A DNA stretch of 37,456 nucleotides from the NCBI GenBank assembly GCA_002405875.1, contig DHMR01000021.1, forward strand, positions 1-37,456, in the 5' to 3' direction. The stretch is from a bacterium UBA4637. GTDB taxonomy: Bacteria > Bacteroidota > Bacteroidia > Bacteroidales > Bacteroidaceae. Below are positions 17,323 through 26,657 of this stretch, in pieces. Below the pieces are notes generated by a model that was not told the DNA's origin, did not search any database, and saw only the letters and a list, made by a program, of their open reading frames with translations. A program made the position numbers and the translations under genes. Within the stretch, counting starts at the first letter, position 1. The number at the start of each line of letters is the position of its first letter.

Positions 17323-18993
17323 TTACTTTTTAGGAATGTAAATCACACGAATATTGTCGAACTTCACGTCGACCTTGCCCTTAGTGGTTGTCTCGTTCAT
17401 CTCCATAATACGGAACTGGTTGATACCCTTAGCAACAATGTCACCGTAAGTCAAGCCCTGGAAGCACAAGAAGTTGTCAAGGCTCACTACTGCGCGATAC
17501 CACTTACCCTTAGGGTTTTTGCCATTAATGTCGCCCGCAGCAGGTATAGTAAACTGGAAGGTACCAGCTTTGTAATCTATCCATGAGAAGGTAGGGTTCT
17601 TCTTAGGATTAGTATTGTCTAACGAACCACCAAAGAGATAGTCGCCACTCTCTGACTTCTGTTCAATCAAGTACTGGAAGAAGCCTCCAAATACACCATT
17701 GTTCAAGTCAGAGCCATTGTCATAGGCATTATATGCCAAATATACATCCTTAGCAGAAGCTGTCGCAGGTATGTTGTCAGACAACGGGAATGAGTTGCCA
17801 TCCCAATCCTTGCGGAAGTAAATCATGGTTCCCCACCAGTTGCTACCATTATCCGTTACATTGATGCGAGCATACTTACCATCGGCATTGCCTGCGTCCT
17901 CATACACAGCGTTAGGTCCCCAACCATTGTCGGTAGCGTCGCCATCGAAGGTTGCAAGAATCGTGCTGTAGTCATAGAAATTATCCACAGAAGCCGAACC
18001 TGCAGGGTTTGTGATAGTCAGCACTCTATTGTTACCCTCCACAGATGGCTTCTTATCGAATGGGATGTAAATGGAATCCTCAGACTCTGATACAGTGTAG
18101 TCCCCATCAGCAAGTTTCAAGGTCACGTCGCCGTATGCAATCTGGTCTATCTGCGTAAAGTCACGACCTGTCAAGACGAGGGTCTCGCCAATTTCTGGCA
18201 TGTCGTTTGAACAAGAAGTGATAACAGGCTTGCCTGGCAGATAGTTGAAGTTCAAGTACACAGTACCAGCCGCACACTCAAACACCAAGGCTCCATGCTC
18301 TGGGACGCCCTGAGGAACGGTTACATCAACCACCGAAGAAGTGCGATAAGCCTGATTCTCTGGGTTGATGGCATGGTCTGCCTTCACGGTCTTATATTCA
18401 CACTCGATATGATTGCCAGGCACATTGTCCTTGTCCCATACCGTTGTATCGAGGGCATCGCCTGTGACATCGGTCAGGTAAACTTTCTGTATGTCGACGA
18501 GGTTATAACCATACACCTGCATGGTGTTACCTGCCTCACGTGGATAAAGCGCAGCTATACGCGACATCACAGGATAAGGAGCCAACACCTTGAACTGATA
18601 AACAGCCGAACCGTGTGATGTCTCCACACGAATCTCATCATTCAAGCTGCTATCAAAAGCAGAAAGCTTGAAACCCTTCTCCTCGGTTGGAATCGTAACG
18701 ATGAGACTATGGGCTGTATTCATCGTAGAGTTGAAGCTAACGCTTTGATCGTTGATGTACACATTGCGCACATCGCTCAAGTTATTACCAATGATGGCAA
18801 TAACCGAGCCACATCCAGCTTTACTAAACAAGCTGTCGGCTTTCTCTGGGTCGCAAGAGCGGACACCTGTAATCTCAGGTGTACCATAGCCCTCGTCATC
18901 ATCATCCTTACAAGAAGTAAAGGTGATTGACAGCACTGCCACCAAGAGCATGGCGAGCAAGCCAAATCTATGTTTTAATATATTCTTATTCAT
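17323..18993 (-). CDS. IPT/TIG-domain surface glycan-binding lipoprotein (SGBP-B position)
   Basis: A 556-residue lipoprotein with C28 as lipidation site (SITFTSC) followed by KDDDDE, a surface-export-like signal. Three IPT/TIG Ig-like repeats can be seen: about 37-135 (TPEITGVRSCDP, VIAIIGNNLSDV), about 140-250 (MQVYGYNLVDIQKVYL) and about 258-345 (LVLTGRDFTQIDQIAYG). A distinct C-terminal beta-rich domain (about 350-556, rich in Trp/Tyr/Asn, e.g. SNWWGTMIYFRKDW) is the probable glycan-binding module, as in SGBP-B of Bacteroides xyloglucan/mannan loci. Encoded 20 nt after susD and 14 nt before the BACON-GH5 gene. Confidence 0.85.
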   Translation of the reverse strand: MNKNILKHRFGLLAMLLVAVLSITFTSCKDDDDEGYGTPEITGVRSCDPEKADSLFSKAGCGSVIAIIGNNLSDVRNVYINDQSVSFNSTMNTAHSLIVTIPTEEKGFKLSAFDSSLNDEIRVETSHGSAVYQFKVLAPYPVMSRIAALYPREAGNTMQVYGYNLVDIQKVYLTDVTGDALDTTVWDKDNVPGNHIECEYKTVKADHAINPENQAYRTSSVVDVTVPQGVPEHGALVFECAAGTVYLNFNYLPGKPVITSCSNDMPEIGETLVLTGRDFTQIDQIAYGDVTLKLADGDYTVSESEDSIYIPFDKKPSVEGNNRVLTITNPAGSASVDNFYDYSTILATFDGDATDNGWGPNAVYEDAGNADGKYARINVTDNGSNWWGTMIYFRKDWDGNSFPLSDNIPATASAKDVYLAYNAYDNGSDLNNGVFGGFFQYLIEQKSESGDYLFGGSLDNTNPKKNPTFSWIDYKAGTFQFTIPAAGDINGKNPKGKWYRAVVSLDNFLCFQGLTYGDIVAKGINQFRIMEMNETTTKGKVDVKFDNIRVIYIPKK

Positions 18994-19013
18994 AAGATGA
19001 TTATCTATTAATG

Positions 19014-20813
19014 TTACTCTTTGTTAGTTACATCCCAAGTGAAGTCATAGGATACTGGAGGCAAGCTCAAGTACTTGTTCTGAATGACATCACTCTCAGG
19101 ATATGGCATGAAGATGTTATTCTCGGAGAGAACCACTGCTTGATAACCTGTTACATATTTGGCCACCAAGTCGTTGACATTATACTCATACTTGTCGCCC
19201 TTGGCGATAGCTGTGTTGTCGTCCTCGCTCTCAGCCAACTTATCGTTCCAATACACGTGGCCGTCGTTGTCCTTGATATACCAAGTACCAGTGCCAGGAG
19301 GAATCACACGATAAGAAATCGTACCATTGCTGTTTTTGAAAAGACTGTTCTCACGAATCTCGAAGGCGCGATGCTGCTGACGGTTGAAGAAGTTCAACAT
19401 TGTCTGTGGCTTCCAACGATACCATGTCACCATGTCCCACCAGTTGAAGTACTCCATACAGAACTCTATGCGACGTTCACGAATCAAGTCCATCAAGGTA
19501 ATACTTGTAGGGTGAACAGCCTCTACACGAGCACGATTGTGCACAGCCTCGAACGCTGCCAAAGCCTCTGGGTCAGAAGTACTCTCGTTATTGCCCAGGA
19601 TAGCCTCAGCCTTCATCAAGTAGACATCGGCGAGACGCTGAATGTAAGTATTCAAAGGAGAAGCCATCTGAGCCAAGTTACTTGGAGCAACATCAGCCTT
19701 GGTTCCGAGCACACCCTTCTTGCACTGCATCCAGTTGTGCTTGTAGGTATAACCACCATCAGCCTTTTTGATGTAGCTATAATAAGTGTTAGGTGTGAAC
19801 CATGTAGCATTGCGACGGATAGAATCAGCAGGATCCTCATTGTAATAATCGAGCATATCGCAAGATGGAGAGAGGTTACCACCCCAAACATTCACATCAG
19901 TCACTTCCGGGAAAGCCAAGTCTGAGTAAGTGGCATTCATCGCACCCCACTCGCCAGAGTTAGGGTCAGCCCAGCGCATCGCCAAGACGGTCTCGCTATT
20001 GTCGTTGTTCTGAGCCTTGAAGAGGTCTTCGTAATTATTCATCAAAGAATACTGGCCACTATTGATAACCTCGTCGCAGAGATTCTTCACCTCCTGCAAG
20101 GTTGCCTCGTTGCGCTGATGGTCGGTAGTAGAACCTTCCTCCCATCCACTCTGTGCCAAAAGAGCCTTCGCCAAGGCTGCCTTTGCCGCATACTTGGAAG
20201 CATGATGATCCGTACCCGTCTCCGGCAACAACTGCTCAGCCTTGCGAAAATCACGGATGATGAACTTCAACACATCAGCCTCCGTGTTCAATGGTTGGTT
20301 AGGGTTCTGAACCAACTTGTTGTTATCCTCAAAGAGAATGTTGTCACCCCAACCACGGAGTAAGTAGAAGTATGCCCAACCACGCATCAAATAGCACTCG
20401 CCCTCAGCAGCATTCTTCACGGAAGGAGTCACATCGTTGGTGCAATACTGCTCCAAGTTAGCCAAAGTGGCATTACTCATGGTCACTACATTGTAGAGAG
20501 CCGACCAAGCCAAACTCAAATCCTCTGTCAAGGCTGTCACCTTGAAGTTGGCGAACTCTGCACTCACATAAGGGTTCCAACCATCATTGGCACGAAAAGA
20601 GCCCATACCTATCAAGGCACGACGGTTAAAGTTGAACCAAGCCTTATTGTAAAGTGGCTCTACACCCTTCATCACCGCCTTATCGGATGAATAGAAGGTA
20701 GGAGCCGTATAATTTCCTGATGGAGCCTTGTCAAGGAAGTCGGACCCACAACTTGTAGTCATGAGCGAGAGACTTGCCAAGGCTGTTGCCATCAATATAT
20801 GTTTTGTCTTCAT
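19014..20813 (-). CDS. SusD/RagB-like outer-membrane glycan-binding lipoprotein
   Basis: A 599-residue SusD family protein. C22 (SLMTTSC) is the lipidation site, then GSDFLDKAPSG, the typical SusD start. TPR-like helices follow (MRGWAYFYLLRGWGDNILF), and the RagB C-terminal region has LADVYLMKAEAILG and LIRERRIEFCMEYFNWWDMVTWYRW. It forms the lid over the SusC transporter and delivers oligosaccharide. The gene starts 18 nt after susC and precedes the SGBP gene. Slightly longer than the family average. Substrate mannan/glucomannan is inferred from the linked enzymes. Confidence 0.95.
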   Translation of the reverse strand: MKTKHILMATALASLSLMTTSCGSDFLDKAPSGNYTAPTFYSSDKAVMKGVEPLYNKAWFNFNRRALIGMGSFRANDGWNPYVSAEFANFKVTALTEDLSLAWSALYNVVTMSNATLANLEQYCTNDVTPSVKNAAEGECYLMRGWAYFYLLRGWGDNILFEDNNKLVQNPNQPLNTEADVLKFIIRDFRKAEQLLPETGTDHHASKYAAKAALAKALLAQSGWEEGSTTDHQRNEATLQEVKNLCDEVINSGQYSLMNNYEDLFKAQNNDNSETVLAMRWADPNSGEWGAMNATYSDLAFPEVTDVNVWGGNLSPSCDMLDYYNEDPADSIRRNATWFTPNTYYSYIKKADGGYTYKHNWMQCKKGVLGTKADVAPSNLAQMASPLNTYIQRLADVYLMKAEAILGNNESTSDPEALAAFEAVHNRARVEAVHPTSITLMDLIRERRIEFCMEYFNWWDMVTWYRWKPQTMLNFFNRQQHRAFEIRENSLFKNSNGTISYRVIPPGTGTWYIKDNDGHVYWNDKLAESEDDNTAIAKGDKYEYNVNDLVAKYVTGYQAVVLSENNIFMPYPESDVIQNKYLSLPPVSYDFTWDVTNKE

Positions 20814-20831
20814 AATGATTTCTCTTAAATG

Positions 20832-23800
20832 TTAGAACTGTAACTTCAAACCAAATGTGTAGATTCTCTGGGATGGATAACGGTAGTTATCGATGTTCTG
20901 GAGAATCACGCTCTGACCACTGGCACCAATTTCTGGGTCATAGCCATTGTACCCAGTGATGGTAAACAAGTTTTGAATGTTACCATATACAGAAAGGCCA
21001 CTGATTCCCAATGGAGAAATCAACTTCTTAGGGAAGTTATAAGTCAAGGAGATAGACTTCAATCGAAGGTAAGAACCATCCTCAACGAAGCGGCTACTTA
21101 CACGATTATTATCATTTTGGTTCTGTCCTGCGTTACTAATACGCTGGGTGGTAGCATCATTTGGATTAATGACATATACATTATTTATATCGGTCGCAGA
21201 GCCATTAGGATCTATCAAACCAACCTTGGCATAACCTGCCACTTCCTTCATCATGTTACCATACTTCTCTGGGTTTGTATGCCCCTGACGAACATAGTTG
21301 TAGATGTCACCACCCACACTTCCATTCAAGAAGAAGGTGAAATCCAAATTCTTCCAAGATATTGTATTGTTCAAACCGAAGGTGAAGTCTGGGTTAGGGT
21401 CACCGATGAAGGTACGGTCGTTGTTATCTATCTTGCCATCACCATTGATATCCTCAAAGATGTAATCACCTACCCAAATACTGTTAGGCGCAATCGGATA
21501 CATGTTGCCATCACCATCGGCTGGACGAGGCGTCATCACCCTATTACCACTGGCATCCAAAAGATACTCACCCTTGGCGTTCTTCTGATAGAAATCATCG
21601 GCTGTCTTATACATACCGATTACCTTGTAACCATAGAAACGGCCTACTGGTCCACCTATCTTGGAAAGCGTCAAGGTTTCTGTACCAATATTACCAGAAA
21701 TGGTTGCATCGTCGCTGTTCAATGCTGTCAACTTATTGCGGTTGATGGAGAGCGTAGCCCCAGTTCTCCACGACCAAGCACCCTTGTTGATGTTGACTGT
21801 GTTCAAAGTAAACTCGATACCCTTGTTCTCGATGGAACCTGTGTTCACCCAAGGAGCACTCATACCCTGCCAGTCATTATTGATGACATAGGAAGGAAGG
21901 GCAGCCTCCATCAAGAGGTTGTCGGTCTTCTTCAAGTAAGCATCCACGATAAACTCGATGCGATTGTCGAGGAAGGCAAAGTCCATACCCACGTTCCATG
22001 AGTTGGTACTCTCCCACTTCAAGTCAGGATTTGGGAAACGAGCTGGGTAGTAACCTGTACCCCAAGATGTTGCGACATTATTCATGGTGGCACCATAAGC
22101 GAAAGAACCGGTGCTCTGGTTACCCACGAGACCCCAACCAAGACGGAGTTTCCAATTGCTCAACCACTTCACGTTCTTCATGAAAGGCTCCTGTGTGATA
22201 CGCCAAGCCAAAGCGGCTGATGGGAACCAACCCCAACGGTTGTTCTTACCGAATGATGAGGAACCATCGGTACGGAGGGTGGCGGTAATCAAGTAACGAT
22301 CCAAGAGGTTGTAGTTCAAACGACCGAAGTATGACTCGATAGCCCATGGTGTACCATCATCGCCCGAGTTGGTGGCTGTAGAAGCGTCTCCCACACCGAG
22401 AGAGTGGAGATTGTCGGAAATGTAACCCTTGCGAGAACCAGACAAGCTTTCCCAGTTACCCCACTGAGCCTCATGACCCAACATGATTTGGAAATGATTA
22501 TGTTTGAATGGATCGAAATCATAGGTAGCGTACTGCTTGAAGGCGGTATATTTGCTCAAGGTTTTGGTACGAGTACTCTGGCTCTCCACCTTAATATTAC
22601 CATAACTATATTCTGGTACGAAATAGTAGGAATTGCCCCAACCACGGTTGCCACCATATTCAATACGGATGTTCAAGCCCTTGATAGGCTTGATGTTGGC
22701 GAATACGTTGTAGTCCAACTGATAGTTATTGGTACGATTTTCCTTCATATTCGCCTCGAAGATAGGGTTGCTATATGAAGTATTAAAATCGTTGGCCTCT
22801 GGTACGCCATAACTGCCATCCGGGTTGCGGGCAGCCACGTCTGGGAACTGGTTCAAAGCCGTATTGATGACATCGTTCTCTGAGAATGTCAAAGTCTGCT
22901 TGGTGTTAGAATAAGCGGTGTTGAAACCAATCTGCACATACTTATTGACATTCACGTCGAAATTAGAACGGAAGCTGGCACGAGTAAAGCCGGAACCCAC
23001 TCCGACACCATCCTGGTCGAGATAACCACCAGAGAGGGAGTAGTGCATATCCTTGTTACCACCGCTCACATTCACTGCGTGATTCTGCATGAAGGCTGTC
23101 TGGAAAAGTTCACGCTGCCAGTCAGTACCATTGGTCAACAAAGAAGGATCCTTGAAGTCTTCACGGATACCATATCCACGAGCGGTCTGACGCGCATTAT
23201 AGAAGTCGGCATATTCCTTGAGGTTCATCACGTCAAGGTACTTAGGGATGGTCTGCCAACCGATATAGCCATCGTAAGAAATCTGTGCCTTACCATCCTG
23301 ACCACGCTTGGTGGTTACGAGTACGACACCATTGGATGCGCGAGAACCATAGATAGCGGTTGCCGAAGCATCCTTCAAGACCTCGATAGAGGTAATATCT
23401 GAAGGGTTGATACTTGCCAATACTGAAGTATTGCTGCTGGTGTTACCACTCACAGGAATACCATCGATGACATAGAGAGGTTCATTACCATTGAATGAGT
23501 TAATACCACGAATCTGTACGGAGATACCACCACCAGGGGCACCTGAGTTCTGAGTAACCTGTACACCGGCGATACGACCCTGCATCGCCTGCTCCATGGA
23601 GGTGTTGACACCTTGTTTGATAGCTTTTTCATCGATGCTCGCTACAGAGCCCGTCAAGTCGGAGCGCTTCATGGTACCATAACCGACAACGACCACCTCG
23701 TTCAAGTTATGTGAATCTTCCGTCATCACGATGTCCAACTTTCCCCCAGCTGGAACCTTAGCTGTTTTAGTAGCATAGCCAATGTAAGAGATTTCAAGTG

Positions 23801-24038
23801 TCTGTCCAGGCTTGGCATCGATGGAGAAGTTACCATCCATGTCAGTGACTGCACCCACACCATTGACACCCTTGATTTTGACGCTTGCTCCGATGACGGT
23901 CTCGCCATTGGCATCGGTAACGGTACCCGTTATCTTGCTCTGAGCGAAAGCTGTCAAAGGCAACAACATCATCAAGGACACCGCAAAAGGTCGATAAAGC
24001 GCCTTTTTGCGAATGGAATTTAATCTGTTGTGACTCAT
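20832..24038 (-). CDS. SusC/RagA-like TonB-dependent oligosaccharide transporter
   Basis: A 1068-residue outer-membrane protein. Signal peptide 1-32 (LTAFA before QSKI), N-terminal carboxypeptidase-regulatory-like domain (about 34-108: ITGTVTDANGETVIGASVKI), Ton-box/SusC motif NEVVVVGYGTMKRSDLTGSV, plug with IYGSRASNGVVLVTTKRG, then a 22-stranded barrel ending YTFGLKLQF with the terminal Phe used for outer-membrane assembly. It imports mannan-derived oligosaccharides with SusD. First gene of the four-gene operon; its promoter has the shared upstream box at 24118-24136. Confidence 0.96.
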   Translation of the reverse strand: MSHNRLNSIRKKALYRPFAVSLMMLLPLTAFAQSKITGTVTDANGETVIGASVKIKGVNGVGAVTDMDGNFSIDAKPGQTLEISYIGYATKTAKVPAGGKLDIVMTEDSHNLNEVVVVGYGTMKRSDLTGSVASIDEKAIKQGVNTSMEQAMQGRIAGVQVTQNSGAPGGGISVQIRGINSFNGNEPLYVIDGIPVSGNTSSNTSVLASINPSDITSIEVLKDASATAIYGSRASNGVVLVTTKRGQDGKAQISYDGYIGWQTIPKYLDVMNLKEYADFYNARQTARGYGIREDFKDPSLLTNGTDWQRELFQTAFMQNHAVNVSGGNKDMHYSLSGGYLDQDGVGVGSGFTRASFRSNFDVNVNKYVQIGFNTAYSNTKQTLTFSENDVINTALNQFPDVAARNPDGSYGVPEANDFNTSYSNPIFEANMKENRTNNYQLDYNVFANIKPIKGLNIRIEYGGNRGWGNSYYFVPEYSYGNIKVESQSTRTKTLSKYTAFKQYATYDFDPFKHNHFQIMLGHEAQWGNWESLSGSRKGYISDNLHSLGVGDASTATNSGDDGTPWAIESYFGRLNYNLLDRYLITATLRTDGSSSFGKNNRWGWFPSAALAWRITQEPFMKNVKWLSNWKLRLGWGLVGNQSTGSFAYGATMNNVATSWGTGYYPARFPNPDLKWESTNSWNVGMDFAFLDNRIEFIVDAYLKKTDNLLMEAALPSYVINNDWQGMSAPWVNTGSIENKGIEFTLNTVNINKGAWSWRTGATLSINRNKLTALNSDDATISGNIGTETLTLSKIGGPVGRFYGYKVIGMYKTADDFYQKNAKGEYLLDASGNRVMTPRPADGDGNMYPIAPNSIWVGDYIFEDINGDGKIDNNDRTFIGDPNPDFTFGLNNTISWKNLDFTFFLNGSVGGDIYNYVRQGHTNPEKYGNMMKEVAGYAKVGLIDPNGSATDINNVYVINPNDATTQRISNAGQNQNDNNRVSSRFVEDGSYLRLKSISLTYNFPKKLISPLGISGLSVYGNIQNLFTITGYNGYDPEIGASGQSVILQNIDNYRYPSQRIYTFGLKLQF

Positions 24039-24086
24039 AAATTGTTTATTTTAGATTTATATTTAATTGCTAAGTTTATTCGGTTG

Positions 24087-24142
24087 CAAAGGTAGTGATT
24101 TTCTAGGATAAAATATGGTATTATTTTTTCGATTACCAACAC
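24087..24142 (-). promoter_or_regulatory. Promoter and putative activator box of the susC operon
   Basis: The -7 is TACCTTTG (24094..24087) without a recognisable -33. The 19-bp box GTAATCGAAAAAATAATAC lies at 24136..24118, 23 nt from the -7, preceded by GTGTTG. It aligns without gaps to the CE7 and 345-aa promoters. Confidence 0.6.
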
Positions 24143-24160
24143 TTTGTTGCTTTTACCTAA

Positions 24161-24186
24161 GAAAGTAGCCTTCGAGGGCTACTTTC
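24161..24186 (-). terminator. Hairpin terminating the GH5_7 gene
   Basis: Perfect 10-bp stem GAAAGTAGCC (24161-24170) with GGCTACTTTC (24177-24186) and a 6-nt loop. On the minus strand the arm ends TTTCTT, a weak U-tract. The GH5_7 stop codon TAG (24181..24179) lies inside the stem, so translation to the stop would clash with stem formation. Confidence 0.65.
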
Positions 24187-25462
24187 CTATCTTATTCATT
24201 CTTTCCACTTGACTTTTCACTACCTCCAAGGTTGACTGATCTGAAGAGAAAACGGAGTTCAAGCCTTGTGCCTCCTGTGCTGGGTCGCCCGTATAATCAT
24301 CACCGACCTGCCACTGTTCGTGCCTTGGATTGGCGTAACCGCCCCATCCCCAGAAGTTGCATCCAGCGAAATATCCACCCGTCTCAGCATTGTCAGCCAC
24401 CTGACTGAAAACAAACTTGTAGTAGCCATCTCGTCCTTGGGTTGTCGAGGAAGGAGAGAAAGAGAATCCGTCACGAGGATAGCCAAACTCTTCCATCACC
24501 AAAGGCTTCTTGATGCGGGCACAAACGCCCAAGTGCTCGTCAATATACTCCTTTGTATTCTTGCAAGAAATGTCCAAATCCTCAATCAAGTGGTCTTTTC
24601 TTGCCCAGCTCCAGTTGTATGGCCACAGGTGAATATTGCAATAATCCACGTTCTTGTCTCCGCAAATGCGTTCCCAGCAGTCGAGTTCGCCCTCGCATCC
24701 CCATTTACCCTCACTACCAATGGAAATCAGGTGGTTCTTGTCGAGGGAACGAATCAACTTGCTAGCCTCAGCCAACCATTTTTCGAAGGCAGGCAAAGCT
24801 TCCTTGCTGAAAGCACGAGGCTCGTTGCCTATCTGCCATGACATGATGGCTGGGTCATCTTTGTACTTTTTCTTTGTATATCTATTGGTTCTCGTAAGTA
24901 TGAATCGTACATAGTCGTAAAAAAGTTGATGTGCTTTCTCGCACGTTGCATATTTTGAAACAAAACTCATGAAGGCAGGATAGCCGTCCTCATTAGGACG
25001 AGGGGCAATGCCCTCTCCTGCATGTTGGAGATAATAGCCGTAGCCACCACTCCACTCCCAAGAGTTGTTGAGATAAAGAACTGCCACCATCTTACGCTTC
25101 CCCATTTCCATGAGCAAGTAGTCGAGTCCTGCCAAAATGGTGTCGTTATACACACCTGGAGCCTCTTGCAGAGTAGGTTCTACCTTGGTTTTGACACCTC
25201 GTTTTCCATCGGAACCGACAAGAATACGCAGATTGTCGATTCCCATGGACTTCATCTTGTCCAATTCCTTGCAGAGGCGTTCACGATTGCCGCCCTGTCC
25301 TTCCGAACCGAGGATAGCACCATACCAAAAGTTAGTACCTACATAATAGTAAGGTTTACCATCACGTACAAAATGACCATTCTTGACTTGCACGAAGTTC
25401 GACTTTGCCGAAAGGCTGAAAGCAGTCATGACCATGAGTAGAGTTACGAATATTTTCTTCAT
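24179..25462 (-). CDS. Secreted GH5 endo-beta-1,4-mannanase (GH5_7-like)
   Basis: A 427-residue secreted enzyme with signal peptide 1-19 (FSLSA before KSNF). Features of GH5_7 mannanases: FVRDGKPYYYVGTNFWYG at the start, LRILVGSDG, the acid/base in WQIGNEPR (N213, E214), HLWPYNW with the conserved His, and the nucleophile in VMEEFGYPRDG (E325). C-terminal WGWGGY and DPAQEAQGLNSV are also characteristic. It cleaves internal mannan linkages. It begins 79 nt after the 345-aa gene with a terminator-like hairpin between them, and I see no convincing promoter of its own, so it probably depends on read-through. Confidence 0.92.
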   Translation of the reverse strand: MKKIFVTLLMVMTAFSLSAKSNFVQVKNGHFVRDGKPYYYVGTNFWYGAILGSEGQGGNRERLCKELDKMKSMGIDNLRILVGSDGKRGVKTKVEPTLQEAPGVYNDTILAGLDYLLMEMGKRKMVAVLYLNNSWEWSGGYGYYLQHAGEGIAPRPNEDGYPAFMSFVSKYATCEKAHQLFYDYVRFILTRTNRYTKKKYKDDPAIMSWQIGNEPRAFSKEALPAFEKWLAEASKLIRSLDKNHLISIGSEGKWGCEGELDCWERICGDKNVDYCNIHLWPYNWSWARKDHLIEDLDISCKNTKEYIDEHLGVCARIKKPLVMEEFGYPRDGFSFSPSSTTQGRDGYYKFVFSQVADNAETGGYFAGCNFWGWGGYANPRHEQWQVGDDYTGDPAQEAQGLNSVFSSDQSTLEVVKSQVERMNKIGK

Positions 25463-25473
25463 ACGATTATTTT

Positions 25474-25509
25474 AAAAAGGGTGGAGGTCCCATCTGGTAC
25501 TTCCACCCT
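25474..25509 (-). terminator. Terminator/attenuator between the 345-aa gene and the GH5_7 gene
   Basis: AGGGTGGA (25478-25485) pairs with TCCACCCT (25502-25509); further AGT/ACC contacts are possible inside. On the minus strand the stem is followed by TTTTTAAAAT, ending about 12 nt before the GH5_7 ATG. Confidence 0.7.
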
Positions 25510-25541
25510 CCATTATTTTCTACACTAACTAAAAACTATTA

Positions 25542-26579
25542 TTACTTCTGAACAAACTTCTTTCCATTCTGAATGACTACGCCCTGGTATGACTTAGTAA
25601 CCTGCTGACCTGCGAGGTTGTAGATAGGAGCATTGACATTTGCTGATACATTTGTAATAGCATGAGAAAGTCCTGTAGTAGTACCTACCTTGCGAGTAAT
25701 ACTATTCACCTTAACAGCAAATGGATAACCATCACTGGCATTAGCCTTGAGATAAATCTTGGCTACATCTGTTGGTGTAGAGCTAACAACATTGTCATTT
25801 TCGTCCTTCTTTACAGCCACTGCTGTTGCAGCACTTACCTCGAACTCCAACTTCTGTGCACCCACCTCATAGTTATTCCATACGAAGCCGCCTGAAGCAG
25901 CGTCAAGCTCAACCATCAATGTATTAGCAAGAGGCTCTGCCAAATCTACAGTATAATAGTATACGACATCCTTTTCTGTATCATGACTAAAGGTACAAGA
26001 CTTAGCATCTGGAGTAACGATTTCCAAGCCTCCATACTGGCCTGTAAATGAAATTGAAGGAGCAGAAGCAGGTCCTAAATCACGTCCCCATCCGCCACCA
26101 GCGTAGCTAGCAACAGCTTCTTCAGTGCCATCGTTCTTTACCAAATAGAAGCCAGTAACATGTAAAGTTTGATTTGCAGCCTTGGCCTGCAAGTTAAGCT
26201 TGGTCAAAGACTCATAGCCCTTGATATTATCATTAAAATCAGCCTTCAACTCAGTTGCAGCAGGATCTAAATCCGCATACTGGTCTTGACCTGTTGTCTG
26301 TCCAATAGAAACCTGAACCCACTCACCGGCTTTAGCAGCAGGATTAGAATTATAAGTCAACCTGAAGCCCTTGTAATCTGCAGGGTTTATGGCATTACTT
26401 GCACCAATCAAACCATACTCACCCCACTGGCTACTATAAGTCAAGTTGATATCAGAACCAGGATCTGCAGTATAGTTCCATGGGTAAGCATCAATCTTAA
26501 CGGAAAGATTCTCTGTTGTCTGGGCATTAGCACCACATGCAAGAGCAAGAGCGCACACTAAAGTAAATAACTTTTTCAT
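25542..26579 (-). CDS. Secreted beta-rich protein of unknown function with C-terminal secretion tail
   Basis: A 345-residue protein. Signal peptide 1-19 (ACGANA before QTTE). I recognise no enzyme motif. Two regions look like a tandem pair of beta-sandwich, carbohydrate-binding-like modules: about 24-155 (KIDAYPWNYTADPGSDINLTY, KGFRLTYNS, LTKLNLQAKAANQTLHVTGFYL) and about 160-298 (ISFTGQYGGLEIV, NTLMVELDA, AKIYLKANASDGYPFAVKVNSI). The parallel between NLQAKAANQTLHV and YLKANASDGYPFAV suggests an ancient duplication. The last 28 residues (IYNLAGQQVTKSYQG... NGKKFVQK) are the Prevotella-type C-terminal sorting tail related to type IX secretion. Its promoter shares the box of susC and CE7. A non-catalytic mannan-binding role is inference. 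Confidence 0.75.
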   Translation of the reverse strand: MKKLFTLVCALALACGANAQTTENLSVKIDAYPWNYTADPGSDINLTYSSQWGEYGLIGASNAINPADYKGFRLTYNSNPAAKAGEWVQVSIGQTTGQDQYADLDPAATELKADFNDNIKGYESLTKLNLQAKAANQTLHVTGFYLVKNDGTEEAVASYAGGGWGRDLGPASAPSISFTGQYGGLEIVTPDAKSCTFSHDTEKDVVYYYTVDLAEPLANTLMVELDAASGGFVWNNYEVGAQKLEFEVSAATAVAVKKDENDNVVSSTPTDVAKIYLKANASDGYPFAVKVNSITRKVGTTTGLSHAITNVSANVNAPIYNLAGQQVTKSYQGVVIQNGKKFVQK

Positions 26580-26657
26580 AAGCTTTAATAATTTAGGTTT
26601 ATATTATTTTATATTTAGATTGTTCATCTTTTACAAGAAGATTATCATTTACAGATG

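Noticed and set aside
19011..19925. 304-codon plus-strand frame opposite susD
   Set aside because: Antisense shadow of a clear SusD gene.
20973..22001. 342-codon plus-strand frame opposite susC
   Set aside because: Composition mirrors the SusC codons in antisense; no promoter or family resemblance.
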